40,547 nt of DNA from JBIOJB01 sp044450465 (GTDB lineage: Bacteria; Chloroflexota; Dormibacteria; Dormibacterales; Dormibacteraceae), in NCBI GenBank assembly GCA_044450465.1, contig JBIOJB010000011.1, positions 1 to 40,547 on the forward strand, read 5' to 3'. This document shows, in pieces, positions 7,729 through 15,518 of the stretch. Every line of letters begins with the position of its first letter. Position 1 is the stretch's first letter. Position numbers and translations under genes: made by a program. A model generated the notes under the pieces. The model was not told the origin of the DNA, ran no database searches, and worked only from the letters and a program-made list of their open reading frames with translations.

Positions 7729-10700
7729 TCAGGCCGGCGCGCGAAGCACGGCCTCCGCCTCCCGGACGAAGCGGGTCGCGCCAACCGAGCGATAGAAGTC
7801 GAGGGCCCGCTGCACGTTGTCACCCCCGGCGCGGAGACGCGCCTCGGCCTCAGCAGGCCGGTGACGGATCTCCGCCAGCAGGTCCGCCGCCTCCGCCGCA
7901 TCCCCCGCCAGGATCGCGCGAGCCGCGTCCAGCCAGGGCGACGAAGGACTTCCTTTGAGCGCGGCCTCGGTGTCGTCGCGGCGGCCCAGGTCCAGCCCCA
8001 TCCAGGCGAAAGAAGGCAGCAGGCCCGCCGTACTCAGGCCGTTGATAAGCCGGATGCCCAGCGCAAGCAGCGCATCGAAGTCCGCGGCCGCCTCCCGGCT
8101 CCGGGCCACCGCGACCTGGAGAATCGCTCGGGCGCAGAGACTCGGGGCGACGCTTTGTGAGTCTCCCGACCGCCGGGAGACCATGATGGCTCGGTCTGCC
8201 TCGGCGAACGCGTCCGAGACCTGGTCGCGGGCCAGCTCGATAAGCACGCGGGTGGCGCGCATGTCCGCCTCGATGTAGTGAATGTCGCCGGCGGGCAGCC
8301 CAGCGAGAAACCCACCGGAAGCCTCGATGGAGCGATCCCAGAGGCCGGCAAAGTAGTTCGCAGAGGCCTGCGCATCAAGCAGCCAGGCGCGGTTGTAGTG
8401 AGTTCCCCCGACCTCGTCGAAGGTCTTCTCCCACTCCTGCAGCACCTTGTCCGACTCACCCAAGCGTCCCAGCCGCAGATACGCCACACCGAGATTGTTG
8501 AGCGCGTGATGCAGCTCCCAAAGAGCCCTCCCTTCGCGGGCGACCTCGATCGCCCGCCGCTCGTCCTCGAGCCCGCCTTGATCGCCCGCGTTGGTGCGAC
8601 TCGAGCCGATGACGTCCAACGCGCGCGCCCGGAGATCCGGTCGATCCAGCCCTTCGATTCGAGAAAGGGCTTCTCGCGCCAGCCGTATCGCGTCATCACC
8701 TTCGTCCGCAACCATGTGGAAACCGCTCCGCACGACCAGAGCTTCCGTTCTCACGATCGAGTCGGGAAGGCCCTGAAGAAGGGCGTTGACCTCGACAAGC
8801 CATGCGTCGACCGCGTCGCGGTCGCCGCGCGCCCAGGCCACTCGCGAGGCGAGCAGCGCCGCTCTGGCGGCCGTTTCGAAACGCTCGCTTCTACGTAGAC
8901 GGGTGACCGCCTCGGCGAGCAGATCCTCGCCCGTGCCATCCCACCAGTACTGGGCCGACCCCTGGCCAAAAAGGAGCTCGGCCCGGTCCGGGTCGTTCTC
9001 GGCGGCGATGTCGATCGCCGCGTGAAAGTAGCGCGTGGCCGTCTGGTAGGCGCCCAGGGCGAGTGCCCGCTCTCCAGCATGCCGCAACGCTCTTTTCGCC
9101 GGACCGACAAGGGGGGCCGTATCGCGTCCAGCCGCGCGCGCGTACTCAAGCGCCTCCAGATAGTGGTGTGCGAGCAGCTCCGCGTGATCGTCAGGCCGGC
9201 CCAGCGACGCGATCCACTCCGCCGCCATCCGATGCATGTCGCTGCGCTCCGAGCGCGGAATCTGGCCATACGCGACGTCGCGGACCAGGACGTGACGGAA
9301 GGCATATTCCGTCTCGCCCGCGACGCTTGACCTCCGATCTCGGCGAATCAGCTCCCGGCGCTCCAGCCCGTGCAGCGCTCGCTCCACCACCTCAGGTGTC
9401 GATCCTTCAACCGTGGCCACCGCCCTCGACCAGAACACCTTGCCGATGACCGCGGCGTTCTGCACAAGTCGCTTGTGCTCGGGTGAAAGAGCGTCCAGGC
9501 GGGCGGCGATGATCCCCTGCACCGTCTCTGGCACGGCCTGATCCGCCGCCCCACGCTCTCCGAGCATGCGGGCGAACTCCTCTGCGTACAGCGGATTCCC
9601 ACCCGAGCGTTCCTGCAGCGTGCGCTGCAGCTCGGACGTCAGCGGCGCGCGGAGCAGCAGGTGGTTGACGAGTCGGGCGGTTTCTTCCGTCGACAGGGCT
9701 GGAAGCGATAGCGTGACGGCGTTCGTCCTGCCCCCGCCCCATGCCGGCCTTTTGGCGAGCAGCTCCGGTCGCGCCGTACAGACAACCAGCAGCGGAACAC
9801 CGGTGGTGAGCTCGGCCAGCTCGTCAAGAAAGTCGAGCAGCCCGTCATCTGCCCAGTGAAGGTCCTCGAAGACGAGCACCGTCGGGCCGCGCTCGGCGAT
9901 TCCCTCGAGATACCGGCGCCAGGCGGGAAAGCCCTCCTCGCGCGCACCGTGGCTCGTTTCGTCGCTCGCGAGCCCGACCAGCGGGCGCAGCCTGCGCTCG
10001 ACCCATGCGGAGTCGTCTGCGGGCACGACAGCCGTGACCGAGCTCTCAAGTTTCTCGGACGCCGCCTGCGGCCCGTCGCTTTCAAGAATCCCCGCCTGCG
10101 CCTTCACCATCTCGCCCAGTGCCCAGAAGCTCACGCCTGTCCCGTACGGGAGGCATCGACCCTGCCGCCAGGTGACCAGCTCGGGATCGGCATCGACGAT
10201 CAGCGACAGCTCGTAGACGATGCGTGACTTCCCTATGCCGGGAACCCCCACAAGCGTGACCAGCTGTGGCTCCTTGTCCTCCCGTGCGCGCTCGAACGCC
10301 TGTCGCATCAGGCCGAGCTCCCGTTCGCGCCCGACCAGCTCGGTGCGAGGGGCCTGGTCGACGTCGACACCGAAACGGGAGCGGATCCCGACCGGCTCGT
10401 ATGCCTCAACCGGGCGCGCCTTTCCCTTCGCCTCAACAGTCTCCGCAGCGCGATAGTCGACCACCTGCCGCGTCGACCGATACGTCGCCTCTCCCACCAC
10501 GATCCCGTTGGCCGGCGCCGCCGCCTGCAACCGCGCCGCCGTGTTCACCACGTCGCCGGCCGCCATGCCCTCGCCCGCGTCGGGACGCGCGCCAAGCCTG
10601 ACCAGCGCCTCGCCGGTGTTGACACCGATCCGCACCTCCAGGTCGCGCTGCGAGCGCGCCCAGTCCCGTACCGCCAGTGCTGCGCGCACTGCCCGCTCCG

Positions 10701-10929
10701 GGTCATCCTCATGAGCCACAGGCGCGCCGAAGATCGCGACCACCGCGTCGCCGATGAACTTCTCGACGGTGCCTCCATAGCGCTCGAGCTCGGCGCGGAC
10801 CTGAGGGTAGTAGCGGCCCAGCTCCGCCTCCACGTCCTCGGGGTCGAGCTGCTCGGAGCGAGCCGTGAACCCGACCAGGTCGACGAAGAGAGCGGTGATG
10901 ACCTTCCGCTCTCGCCGCGACTTCTGCAT
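7729..10929 (-). CDS. Class III adenylate cyclase fused to AAA ATPase and TPR region
   Basis: This 1066-residue protein has a cyclase domain at about residues 10-180. The residues needed for catalysis are present: D17 and D61 for metal, K57 and D126 for adenine selection, and N129 and R133 for the transition state. This predicts an active adenylate cyclase. A P-loop ATPase follows, with GVPGIGKS at 228-235 and a Walker B block VLVFEDLHWADD near 350. The long C-terminal half is helical and TPR-like. The architecture matches actinobacterial-type soluble cyclase/LuxR-like ATPase regulators, where the ATPase-TPR part senses an unknown signal. ATG 10929 lies directly behind a TAGACT box. Its neighbours on both sides bind cyclic nucleotides. 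Confidence 0.9.
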   Translation of the reverse strand: MQKSRRERKVITALFVDLVGFTARSEQLDPEDVEAELGRYYPQVRAELERYGGTVEKFIGDAVVAIFGAPVAHEDDPERAVRAALAVRDWARSQRDLEVRIGVNTGEALVRLGARPDAGEGMAAGDVVNTAARLQAAAPANGIVVGEATYRSTRQVVDYRAAETVEAKGKARPVEAYEPVGIRSRFGVDVDQAPRTELVGRERELGLMRQAFERAREDKEPQLVTLVGVPGIGKSRIVYELSLIVDADPELVTWRQGRCLPYGTGVSFWALGEMVKAQAGILESDGPQAASEKLESSVTAVVPADDSAWVERRLRPLVGLASDETSHGAREEGFPAWRRYLEGIAERGPTVLVFEDLHWADDGLLDFLDELAELTTGVPLLVVCTARPELLAKRPAWGGGRTNAVTLSLPALSTEETARLVNHLLLRAPLTSELQRTLQERSGGNPLYAEEFARMLGERGAADQAVPETVQGIIAARLDALSPEHKRLVQNAAVIGKVFWSRAVATVEGSTPEVVERALHGLERRELIRRDRRSSVAGETEYAFRHVLVRDVAYGQIPRSERSDMHRMAAEWIASLGRPDDHAELLAHHYLEALEYARAAGRDTAPLVGPAKRALRHAGERALALGAYQTATRYFHAAIDIAAENDPDRAELLFGQGSAQYWWDGTGEDLLAEAVTRLRRSERFETAARAALLASRVAWARGDRDAVDAWLVEVNALLQGLPDSIVRTEALVVRSGFHMVADEGDDAIRLAREALSRIEGLDRPDLRARALDVIGSSRTNAGDQGGLEDERRAIEVAREGRALWELHHALNNLGVAYLRLGRLGESDKVLQEWEKTFDEVGGTHYNRAWLLDAQASANYFAGLWDRSIEASGGFLAGLPAGDIHYIEADMRATRVLIELARDQVSDAFAEADRAIMVSRRSGDSQSVAPSLCARAILQVAVARSREAAADFDALLALGIRLINGLSTAGLLPSFAWMGLDLGRRDDTEAALKGSPSSPWLDAARAILAGDAAEAADLLAEIRHRPAEAEARLRAGGDNVQRALDFYRSVGATRFVREAEAVLRAPA

Positions 10930-10935
10930 CGGGCG

Positions 10936-10941
10936 AGTCTA
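10936..10941 (-). promoter_or_regulatory. -10 box TAGACT, leaderless start of the cyclase/ATPase gene
   Basis: TAGACT on the minus strand is followed by six bases and then the ATG at 10929. There is no room for a ribosome site. Confidence 0.5.
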
Positions 10942-11008
10942 CCCCCGGCTGTGAGTCCGTCTCCAAGCGCGTTCGGGCCTGCCGCCCGATGATAGGAACT
11001 CGCAAGCG

Positions 11009-11704
11009 ATGAACGATCCTCTGGACCAGATCATCAACACGCCCTTGTTCAAGGGCGCCACTCGGGGCGAGCTGGAGCATCTGCGCCCCTCCATCCGGCC
11101 GCGTCGATTCGACAGGGGGGCCTATCTATTTCGGGAAGGCGATCCGAGCTCTCACCTGTACGTGATCGTCCACGGCGAGGTCAAGATCGCGCACGCCAGC
11201 CAGAGCGGCTCAGAAGTGGTCTTCTCCATCGCCGGTCCGGGCGACGTGTTGGGCGAGATGTCGATCTTTGAGCAGGAGGGGACGCGAACCGCCGATGCTC
11301 AGGCGCTAGGGCAGGCGGAATGCCTCATCATCGCGCGGGCTCCGCTAATCGAGTTCATCTCCACGCGGCCGGCGCTCCTGCTCCACATCATCTCGACGCT
11401 GTCCGGGTACATCAAGCGCAAGGACGCCGCACTCGGGGAGGCCTCGTTCCTCGACATCCCAGCCCGTGTCGCGCTCAAGCTCATCGAGCTGGCCGCGACG
11501 AAGGGCGTGGCGAGCGCCGATGGAATCGTCATCGACATGCTGTTGAGCCAGCGCACGTTGGCCGGAATGATCGGCGCCAGCCGCGAGAACGTGAACCGAG
11601 CCCTGAGCCGGTTCGCAGACCTCGGCTACATCCGCCTGACCCGAGGCAAGGTCCAGGTGCTGGATCGCGACCAGCTGCGCCGCCGCGGATCCCTCCCGCT
11701 GTGA
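11009..11704 (+). CDS. Crp/Fnr family transcriptional regulator
   Basis: This 231-residue regulator has an N-terminal cNMP-binding-like domain (about residues 10-130), a long dimer helix, and a C-terminal winged helix. The recognition-helix region is LAGMIGASRENVNRALSRF (about 190-208), very close to the Crp/Fnr signature. The cassette GDVLGEMSIFEQEGTRTADA keeps Gly-Glu and Arg, so cAMP binding is plausible. There is no N-terminal cysteine set as in Fnr, so an Fe-S oxygen sensor is unlikely. It is divergent from the cyclase/ATPase gene with 79 bases between them, the arrangement expected if it controls or answers that enzyme. Only a weak AGGA stands upstream of the ATG. Confidence 0.9.
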   Translation: MNDPLDQIINTPLFKGATRGELEHLRPSIRPRRFDRGAYLFREGDPSSHLYVIVHGEVKIAHASQSGSEVVFSIAGPGDVLGEMSIFEQEGTRTADAQALGQAECLIIARAPLIEFISTRPALLLHIISTLSGYIKRKDAALGEASFLDIPARVALKLIELAATKGVASADGIVIDMLLSQRTLAGMIGASRENVNRALSRFADLGYIRLTRGKVQVLDRDQLRRRGSLPL

Positions 11705-11813
11705 CGAACGACACAGCCTTGATGTGGCGCCTGGCATAGGAGCTCGAACCGACCGCGACTAGCTTTGCCTCACGGCCCGCGCGATGCGAGTCGAATGACG
11801 GAGGTAAGCAGAA

Positions 11814-12125
11814 ATGGAAGCCAGGGCAGCGTTCCGCGAACCAGGTATCTCGAAGAAGTCGGTTCTTTTCGTCTTCGCAGTGATGGCGGCGCTGATCCTC
11901 GGCGTCACCGGCGCCTACGCGCTGAAGGCGTCCAGCATGCAGGCCGCAGCTCCTACGACCCACACGCTGGTGCTGGGACAGTACAGCGCCGGAGGCGATG
12001 GATCAGCTTGGAACTTCGGCAACCGGAGAAGCGGCACCCAGAGCCTGGAAGGTCCGGCAGCTGCGGCGGCGACGTCGCCCGCGAGGTCGGCTGGGCGGAG
12101 CGGCGGCACCCAGATCGGTTCCTGA
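11814..12125 (+). CDS. Small membrane-anchored or secreted protein, unknown
   Basis: This 103-residue protein has a good ribosome site (GGAGGT, 8 bases, ATG). Residues 1-15 are charged. Residues 16-36 form one hydrophobic segment (SVLFVFAVMAALILGVTGAYAL), an anchor or signal sequence. The remaining 65 residues are Ala/Gly/Ser-rich and likely unstructured outside the membrane, with short features GQYSAGGDGSAWNFGNRRSG. It lacks cysteines and has no recognised domain. It follows the Crp/Fnr gene by 109 bases and is closed by an intrinsic terminator. Whether the tail is under selection can only be told by comparing relatives. Confidence 0.55.
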   Translation: MEARAAFREPGISKKSVLFVFAVMAALILGVTGAYALKASSMQAAAPTTHTLVLGQYSAGGDGSAWNFGNRRSGTQSLEGPAAAAATSPARSAGRSGGTQIGS

Positions 12126-12153
12126 GCTGCTTACCGCTGTCCTCCTCGGACAG

Positions 12154-12177
12154 GAGGGGTCCCTTACGGGGCCCCTC
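12154..12177 (+). terminator. Intrinsic terminator
   Basis: A 10-bp stem (with one G-T pair) closes a TTAC loop and is followed by tttctcttt. It lies between the convergent small-protein gene (ends 12125) and tetR (ends 12205). The T-rich side serves the plus strand. Confidence 0.75.
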
Positions 12178-12204
12178 TTTCTCTTTGCCCGGCGGCCGAT
12201 GCGC

Positions 12205-12879
12205 CTAGCCCTGCGAGGCGGGCGCCCTGTAAGAGGCGAGGAAGACCCGGATGGCCGCGTCTGCCAGGCGATCCAGGTCTTTGTCACGGATGGCTTCATC
12301 GATCGGATAGAACATCGCGCGATCCAGCGCGTCGCCGAGTGTCAGCCATGCGAACTGCTGCGCGGCGAGCGCTGGATCTGTGAGCCGCAATCGCCCGCCG
12401 GCGGCCATCTCGGCGAAGAGACCGGTCAACGCGGCGAGCACGCGCCCCGGGACCTGCTCGTAGTAGGAGCGCGCGAGGTCGGGAAACCGGCCCACCTCCC
12501 CCAGCACCAGGCGCCGGAGACGCAGCACCTCGGGTCTGGCGACCAGCCGAATGTAGATGCGGGCGAGCTGGCGAAGGCCGTTGTCGACGTCAGGAGCCTC
12601 GTTCACGGTTCGAGTCATGACGTCCACGAACTCCTCGACCCTCTCGACATTGCCGAGGACCAGGTCGGCGAAGAGCTCGTCCTTGTTGGCGAAGTGCGTG
12701 TAGATGGTTTGCTTCGAGACCTGCGCCGCGGCGGCGATCTCGTCCATGCTCGCGCCCTGATAGCCCTTCTGAAGAAACACGGCGGCGGCGGCCTCGCGAA
12801 TCGAGCCGCGGCTGGCCAGCCGGCCTGCCCGGCGCCGCTTCGCCAGACCCCCTTCCGCGAGATGAGCTGAACCCTTCAT
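12205..12879 (-). CDS. TetR/AcrR family transcriptional repressor
   Basis: This is a 224-residue regulator. The N-terminal helix-turn-helix spans about residues 25-70: IREAAAAVFLQKGYQGASMDEIAAAAQVSKQTIYTHF, a textbook TetR signature with YTHFANKDELF at its end. The C-terminal ligand domain contains two conserved-looking blocks (LRLRRLVLGEVGRFPDLA and QQFAWLTLGDALDRAMFYP) similar to the AefR/TetR_C group. Start ATG 12879 sits 8 bases from GGGAGG; GTG 12885 overlaps that site and is less likely. It is divergent from the DUF998 gene, and the two share a promoter region carrying two palindromes, so it very probably represses both genes until an unknown small molecule binds. Confidence 0.93.
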   Translation of the reverse strand: MKGSAHLAEGGLAKRRRAGRLASRGSIREAAAAVFLQKGYQGASMDEIAAAAQVSKQTIYTHFANKDELFADLVLGNVERVEEFVDVMTRTVNEAPDVDNGLRQLARIYIRLVARPEVLRLRRLVLGEVGRFPDLARSYYEQVPGRVLAALTGLFAEMAAGGRLRLTDPALAAQQFAWLTLGDALDRAMFYPIDEAIRDKDLDRLADAAIRVFLASYRAPASQG

Positions 12880-12905
12880 CTCCACCTCCCGAATTCTAGT
12901 TCTTC

Positions 12906-12956
12906 GGTACTTGACAGTCTAGTACCCAACGCTATAGTACTGGGCAGTCCAGTACC
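12906..12956. promoter_or_regulatory. Divergent tetR/DUF998 promoter with two palindromic operators
   Basis: Operator 1 (12906-12926) has GGTACT and AGTACC arms. Operator 2 (12936-12956) holds GTACTGG-GCAGT-CCAGTAC, a perfect 7-bp inverted repeat. The two are 30 bp apart, about three helix turns. For the plus strand TTGACA (12911-12916), a 16-base spacer and TATAGT (12933-12938) form a good sigma-70 promoter. For the minus strand TTGGTA (12953-12958), 16 bases and TATAGC (12931-12936) form a second one. The two -10 boxes overlap, and the operators cover both -35 boxes. Binding of TetR should shut both directions at once. Confidence 0.8.
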
Positions 12957-12974
12957 AAACAGGGAGAGAGTGCC

Positions 12975-13688
12975 ATGAACGAGAGTGTCGCCGCCATCCG
13001 AATGGAAGCCGCGCCGGCCTGCGAGCCCGGAGCTCGGGTGACCAGAAGCCTGCTTGGATATGGAGTGATCGCCGGGCCACTCTACGTGGGCGCCGTCCTC
13101 ATCCAGTCGCTGTTTCGCCCTGGGTTTGACCTCACCCGCCATGACGCAAGCCTTTTGAGCAACGGCAGTCTGGGCTGGATCCAGATCGCCAACTTCGTGG
13201 TCACCGGGTTGATGGTCGTCGCCTGCGCCGCCGGCATCCGTCGCGCCCTGGCCGGGGGCCGTTCAGCCGTCTGGGGACCGACCCTGCTTGCCGTGTACGG
13301 CATTGGAATGATCGGAGCCGGGATCTTCGTCGCCGACCCCATGAACGGATTCCCCATCGGCGCGCCCGCGGGCAGGCCCGATGTCATCACCCTCCACGGC
13401 ATGCTGCACATCGTCTCTGCGGGTTTCGGCTTCCTCGCGTTCGTCGCAGCATGCTTCGTATTAGCGCGACGATTCGCCGGCCAGAACAAGCAGGGCTGGG
13501 CCCGATTCTCGATGGTGACGGGCGTTCTGTTCCTGGCGGCTTTCGCCGGCCTCGCGTCTGGTTCCAGCAGCCCGGTCGTGGTCATCGCTTTCTGGGCAGC
13601 CCTCCTTCTAGCCTGGGCATGGCTCGGCTCAGTGGCTGTCCATCTCTACCGAAATGTGCCCGCAGCCGATCAGTCGAAGGCCGCCTGA
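12975..13688 (+). CDS. DUF998 family integral membrane protein
   Basis: This 237-residue protein with about six membrane helices belongs to the DUF998 family. The typical order is visible: a first helix around GVIAGPLYVGAVLIQSL, then the loop motif FRPGFDLTRHDASLLSNGSLGWIQ, a second helix, a FVADPMNGFP loop, and further helices to residue 228. The biochemical role of the family is unknown. Under TetR control, membrane proteins of this kind often answer a toxic or lipid-like signal, but this is inference. The start ATG 12975 follows AGGGAGAG. A strong bidirectional terminator closes the gene. Confidence 0.88.
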   Translation: MNESVAAIRMEAAPACEPGARVTRSLLGYGVIAGPLYVGAVLIQSLFRPGFDLTRHDASLLSNGSLGWIQIANFVVTGLMVVACAAGIRRALAGGRSAVWGPTLLAVYGIGMIGAGIFVADPMNGFPIGAPAGRPDVITLHGMLHIVSAGFGFLAFVAACFVLARRFAGQNKQGWARFSMVTGVLFLAAFAGLASGSSSPVVVIAFWAALLLAWAWLGSVAVHLYRNVPAADQSKAA

Positions 13689-13726
13689 ACCGCCCGCGTT
13701 CCTCTGGGGAACTTCGCAGAAAACAG

Positions 13727-13756
13727 AGAGCCGGCTCCCCAATCGGAGCCGGCTCT
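13727..13756. terminator. Bidirectional intrinsic terminator
   Basis: A perfect 12-bp stem (AGAGCCGGCTCC and its complement) closes a 6-base loop, with ttta on one side and, read from the other strand, a T-run from aaaa. It separates the convergent DUF998 gene and the 104-residue orphan, and probably serves both. Confidence 0.85.
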
Positions 13757-13785
13757 TTAGTGGCTGGTGAGACGCCTTGCGGCGG

Positions 13786-14100
13786 TTACTCGTCCTCGAT
13801 CTGGTTGTACATGAGGCTGTCCTGGATCTCGTACAGAGCGTCCATCGCCTCCATGACCGAGGCCGGCTTTGCCTGGGCCAGCACGGTGACCTCCGGCGAC
13901 TCTTCGATGACCTTGTTGATGGCCACCGAGAGCACCGGCGGCATCTGCCGCTGGTCGGCCAGGTTCAGCATCTCGAGCTCGTTGAGGAGCTTGTCGATGT
14001 AGCGCATCTTGTTTCGCCGTGCGTATTTGGCACGCTGGATCCTCCGCTCCCGGGCGGTCATGTGCTCGATCGCGTGGCTCGCTTGGTTGATTAGTGGCAT
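13786..14100 (-). CDS. Hypothetical 104-residue cytosolic protein
   Basis: I do not recognise the family. The protein has a basic N-terminal half with ARERRIQRAKYARRNKMRYIDKLLNELEMLN, likely helical and possibly coiled-coil. A middle segment PPVLSVAINKVIEESPEVTVL follows, then an acidic helical end (MEAMDALYEIQDSLMYNQIEDE). It has no membrane segment and no cysteine. It stands alone, with a consensus-like promoter (14141-14168), GGGAG nine bases before its ATG and a strong terminator behind it. That isolation with strong signals suggests a steadily expressed housekeeping or nucleoid/ribosome-associated protein, but no function can be claimed. Confidence 0.75.
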   Translation of the reverse strand: MPLINQASHAIEHMTARERRIQRAKYARRNKMRYIDKLLNELEMLNLADQRQMPPVLSVAINKVIEESPEVTVLAQAKPASVMEAMDALYEIQDSLMYNQIEDE

Positions 14101-14140
14101 CGTCTAAATCTCCCGAACTTGAGGCGATCTCCCCCGAGCT

Positions 14141-14168
14141 AGTGTACGGAGCTCCCCGGTTTTGTCAA
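14141..14168 (-). promoter_or_regulatory. Sigma-70-type promoter of the 104-residue orphan gene
   Basis: On the minus strand a perfect TTGACA (14163-14168) is followed by a 16-base spacer and TACACT (14141-14146). The start codon is 40 bases downstream with a GGGAG ribosome site between. Confidence 0.75.
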
Positions 14169-14203
14169 GATAGACCTGTAATAAATGGCAACTCCGTGCT
14201 GGT

Positions 14204-14869
14204 ATGGCCCGCCAACCGACCGATGAGGCCCCTTTTGTGATCGGCGGCCGATCGACCCGCATGGAGGTCATGGAGCTGCTCCGGCGCAGCGGGCCGCGCA
14301 GCGCCGAGACCATCGCGGCCGACCTTGGCGTGACCCCCAACGCCGTCCGCCAGCACCTGACCAACCTCGAACGCGACGGTTTCGTTGTGAGCCACCCCGA
14401 GCGGTCAGGCCGCGGCCGCCCGGCTCTGCTGTTCGCGCTCACCGAGCGCGCCGACTCGGTGTTTCCAAAACGCTACGGGCAGCTCGCCTCAATGGTGCTG
14501 CGCGAGGTGGAGGAGGCCGGCGGACCTGAAGCCCTCGACGACATCTTCGCCCGGGTGGCGGACCGGCACGCCAAGGGGATCGAGGCTGAGCTCGTCGGTC
14601 TCGACTTTGACGACCAGCTCGACAAGGTCGTCGCCTGGATAGGACGCGCCGGTACGCTCGCGGAACGCTCCGAAACATCCGAGGGAGTGAAGGTCACCAT
14701 TCACAACTGTCCCTTCCGCGCAACGGCTTTGAAGTACCCCCAGGTCTGCACGATCACGCCTCAGCTCATCACCGGGCTCCTCGGCGCGGCCGTCTCGCAG
14801 GCGGACTCCATCCACCGCCGCGATCCCTACTGCTCATTTGTCGTTCAGCGGCCCGCCGACTCTCACTAG
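14204..14869 (+). CDS. SufR-like helix-turn-helix regulator with conserved cysteines
   Basis: This is a 221-residue regulator. The N-terminal winged helix covers about residues 17-80 (EVMELLRRSGPRSAETIAADLGVTPNAVRQHLTNLE), an ArsR/DeoR-like form. The C-terminal part has C169-x12-C182 and C210 in DPYCSFVV, with nearby histidines. Cyanobacterial and actinobacterial SufR proteins carry a CX12C pair and a later Cys that hold a 4Fe-4S cluster, so a redox or iron-sulphur sensing role is plausible. No suf genes are in this window. Its 3' end overlaps the NAD(P)HX epimerase start by 32 bases, and the nuclease gene follows, so it may regulate that run. Start ATG 14204 lacks a clear ribosome site. Confidence 0.72.
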   Translation: MARQPTDEAPFVIGGRSTRMEVMELLRRSGPRSAETIAADLGVTPNAVRQHLTNLERDGFVVSHPERSGRGRPALLFALTERADSVFPKRYGQLASMVLREVEEAGGPEALDDIFARVADRHAKGIEAELVGLDFDDQLDKVVAWIGRAGTLAERSETSEGVKVTIHNCPFRATALKYPQVCTITPQLITGLLGAAVSQADSIHRRDPYCSFVVQRPADSH

Positions 14870-15518
14870 CGCGCAGGTCAAAGAGCTAGACCGGCTCGCT
14901 CAAGAGCGCTTCGGAGTGCCGGTCGACAGCCTGATGGAGGCGGCCGGCGCTGCCGTGTGGCGGTTTTGCGATCGGCCTGCTGCCGTTGTGTGCGGAGCAG
15001 GCAACAACGGTGGCGATGGCCTAGTGTGCGCCCGGCACCTTCATGAATCCGGTCTGCTGGCAAGCGTCAGCTGCATCGACGTCACACGCTTGAAAGGCCC
15101 CGCCGCACGCGCACTTGATGCCCTGAGCAAGGCCGGCGTGAAAGTGCTCGACGACCTGCAACTCGATGGGGCCGAGCTGGTGGTGGACGCCATCTTCGGG
15201 GTCGGGCTCTCGCGCCCTCCCCAGGGCCGGTTTGCAGAATGGATCGATGCCATCAACGCGTCGGGAAAGCGGGTGATCGCCGTCGACGTGCCCTCGGGCC
15301 TCGACGCCGACACCGGCGTCGCCTACTCTCCTTGTGTGCGCGCCGACCTCACGATCACGCTGGGCCTGCCGAAGCGGGGACTGCTTCTTGCGGATGGGCC
15401 GAAGCTGGCCGGCCAGATCTGGATCGGCGACATCGGTATTCCCCGCGGCGCGTACGAGCTGCTGGGCATCGACGTCTCGGACTCTTTTTTCGGCCAGGCG
15501 AGCGCGATCCGGCTGTGA
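14838..15518 (+). CDS. nnrE: NAD(P)H-hydrate epimerase (YjeF_N domain)
   Basis: This 226-residue single-domain enzyme interconverts the R and S forms of damaged, hydrated NAD(P)H so that the dehydratase can repair them. The YjeF_N features are visible: TSAQVKELDRLAQERFGVP, LMEAAGAAV, AVVCGAGNNGGDGLVCARHL (phosphate-binding loop), DAIFGVGLSRPP, and VDVPSGLDADTG with the catalytic Asp. The C-terminal carbohydrate-kinase-like dehydratase (NnrD) seen in bifunctional forms is absent and is not elsewhere in the window. TTG 14838 is used and overlaps the upstream gene; a later start would still keep the domain. Its stop overlaps the next start as GTGA. Confidence 0.88.
   Translation: MSFSGPPTLTSAQVKELDRLAQERFGVPVDSLMEAAGAAVWRFCDRPAAVVCGAGNNGGDGLVCARHLHESGLLASVSCIDVTRLKGPAARALDALSKAGVKVLDDLQLDGAELVVDAIFGVGLSRPPQGRFAEWIDAINASGKRVIAVDVPSGLDADTGVAYSPCVRADLTITLGLPKRGLLLADGPKLAGQIWIGDIGIPRGAYELLGIDVSDSFFGQASAIRL

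Noticed and set aside
10942..11008. Crp binding site between the cyclase and Crp/Fnr genes
   Set aside because: Only one TGTGA half-site is visible (about 10950) without a matching TCACA at the proper distance.
11998..12870. 290-residue plus-strand frame opposite tetR
   Set aside because: It begins inside the small-protein gene and runs through the terminator and antisense to tetR.
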